64,000 nucleotides of DNA, taken from NCBI RefSeq assembly GCF_900582625.1, contig NZ_UTIQ01000084.1:372001-436000 (forward strand), given 5' to 3'. This stretch comes from Pseudomonas viridiflava. Lineage in GTDB: Bacteria > Pseudomonadota > Gammaproteobacteria > Pseudomonadales > Pseudomonadaceae. This document shows positions 63,259 through 64,000 of the stretch, one piece after another; the first letter of the stretch is position 1; each line of letters begins with the position of its first letter. Made by a program: the position numbers and the translations under genes. The notes below the pieces were generated by a model. That model was given only the letters and a program-made list of their open reading frames with translations. It was not told the DNA's origin and did no database searches.

Positions 63259-64000
63259 ATGACCGCCGTACAACTCGCTGAACTGATCGCTCTGCGTCCT
63301 CAGGGCGTATCCGATTCGAGCTACATCGACCGCGTGCTGAAAGCGCTGCGCACCCACCTGGGCATGGATGTCGCGTTCATCGCCCAGTTTCGCGTCGAAG
63401 ACCGTGTGTTCACCCACGTGGACGCCGAGGGCGAGCCGCCCATCAACCCCGGCGACACCCTGGGCCCGGAAGCCGGCTACTGCCAGCGCGTGGTCGACGG
63501 GCTACTCCCGGAATTAATTGCCGACACAGCCATGTGCCCGCTCGCCCAGGAACTGCCGGAAACCGCCGAGCTGCCAATTGGCGCGCACTTGAGCGTGCCC
63601 ATCTGGCTCAGCGACGGCCGCCTCTACGGCACCCTCTGCTGCTTTGGCTACGCGGCTGACGACACCTTGAGCGAGCGTGACGTGCAGGTGATGCGCGTGT
63701 TTGCCGAGCTGATCGCCGACCAGCTCGACAGCGAGCTCAAACGCGTACGCGACCGCGTGCACAAGCACCGCCGCATTTCCGAAGTGCTGGCCAGCGACCA
63801 GCCCACCATCGTTTATCAGCCCATTCTGGCGGCGCAAAGTCTGGAACTGTGCGGCTGGGAATGCCTGTCGCGCTTCAGCACCCAGCCACCGCAAACGCCG
63901 GACCAATGGTTTATCGAAGCGGCCGAAGCCGGCCTCGGCGTCGACCTGGAACTGCGCGCGATCCAACTGGCCGTTAAAGCGCTCAGCGATATGCCCGGCC
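63259..64000 (+). CDS. GAF-EAL protein, likely cyclic-di-GMP phosphodiesterase (cut by window end)
   Basis: A reading frame open to the window end (247 residues visible). Residues about 15-165 form a GAF domain: ALRTHLGMDVAFIAQF, GYCQRVVDG, ELPIGAHLSVPIWLSDGRLYG, then FAELIADQL. An EAL domain begins near 182 (PTIVYQPILAAQSL). Its signature motif reads GWECLSRF where active enzymes have E-A-L, so Ala is Cys. The catalytic glutamate is kept; the rest of the site is outside the window. Start follows AAGGGAGGCTCAGGGA. Confidence 0.85.
   Translation, partial: MTAVQLAELIALRPQGVSDSSYIDRVLKALRTHLGMDVAFIAQFRVEDRVFTHVDAEGEPPINPGDTLGPEAGYCQRVVDGLLPELIADTAMCPLAQELPETAELPIGAHLSVPIWLSDGRLYGTLCCFGYAADDTLSERDVQVMRVFAELIADQLDSELKRVRDRVHKHRRISEVLASDQPTIVYQPILAAQSLELCGWECLSRFSTQPPQTPDQWFIEAAEAGLGVDLELRAIQLAVKALSDMPG

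Overview
The window is about 64 kb of GC-rich chromosome from a Pseudomonas, most likely of the fluorescens/putida side of the genus. The evidence is the gene content (trpI divergent from trpBA, the seven-gene mannitol operon next to mtlR, and a prlC-yheV-radical SAM neighbourhood), the scattered Pseudomonas-type REP palindromes, and promoters resembling the AlgU (sigma-22) consensus. I see no rRNA, tRNA, CRISPR array, prophage or transposase. About 58 protein genes are called. The first (gamma-glutamyltransferase) and the last (GAF-EAL) are cut by the window edges.

Layout. 1-9.7 kb: end of ggt, a small membrane protein, mutM, an HDOD protein, pfpI, rlmI, ilvD, an exported phosphorylcholine-phosphatase-like enzyme and a YfcE-type phosphoesterase. 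9.7-25.5 kb: a LysR regulator, an HBM-type chemoreceptor, trpBA/trpI, a stress cluster (DUF883 protein, dodecin, DUF1161 protein, LLM monooxygenase, OsmC protein), a CPA1 antiporter, two paralogous lipoproteins, a membrane-anchored metallopeptidase, a Gph-like phosphatase, a LysR/SDR pair and a gamma-carbonic anhydrase. 25.6-31.9 kb: prlC-yheV-DUF1835, an AraC regulator, an SBF transporter and a radical SAM protein. 31.9-41.3 kb: mtlR and mtlEFGKDYZ, a complete route from periplasmic mannitol capture through fructose to fructose 6-phosphate.

41.4-47.1 kb is a tightly packed six-gene membrane-lipid operon. It holds a CDP-alcohol phosphatidyltransferase, a hydrolase-methyltransferase fusion, a PAP2/dual-specificity phosphatase, an unknown membrane protein, an acyltransferase and a CDP-diglyceride synthase. 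It matches the uncharacterised E. coli ynbABCD set with two added genes and is the best candidate here for an undescribed pathway. 47.3-54.4 kb: a beta-carbonic anhydrase, then the ferulate operon ech-vdh-fcs-MFS transcribed away from a MarR-type regulator, with two similar candidate operators between them. 54.5-59.7 kb: one 1741-residue inverse autotransporter with 12 clear Ig-like repeats. 60.2-64 kb: a fatty acid desaturase coupled to a TIM-barrel protein, a divergent LysR gene with a near-ideal T-N11-A palindrome, and the start of a GAF-EAL protein.

The control sequences tie several genes together. AlgU-like promoters precede pfpI, the dodecin gene and the osmC-like gene. A CTGT-N11-ACAG palindrome lies between trpI and trpBA. 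A MarR-type palindrome covers the -35 box of the ferulate operon. Three REP subfamilies show compensatory stem changes.
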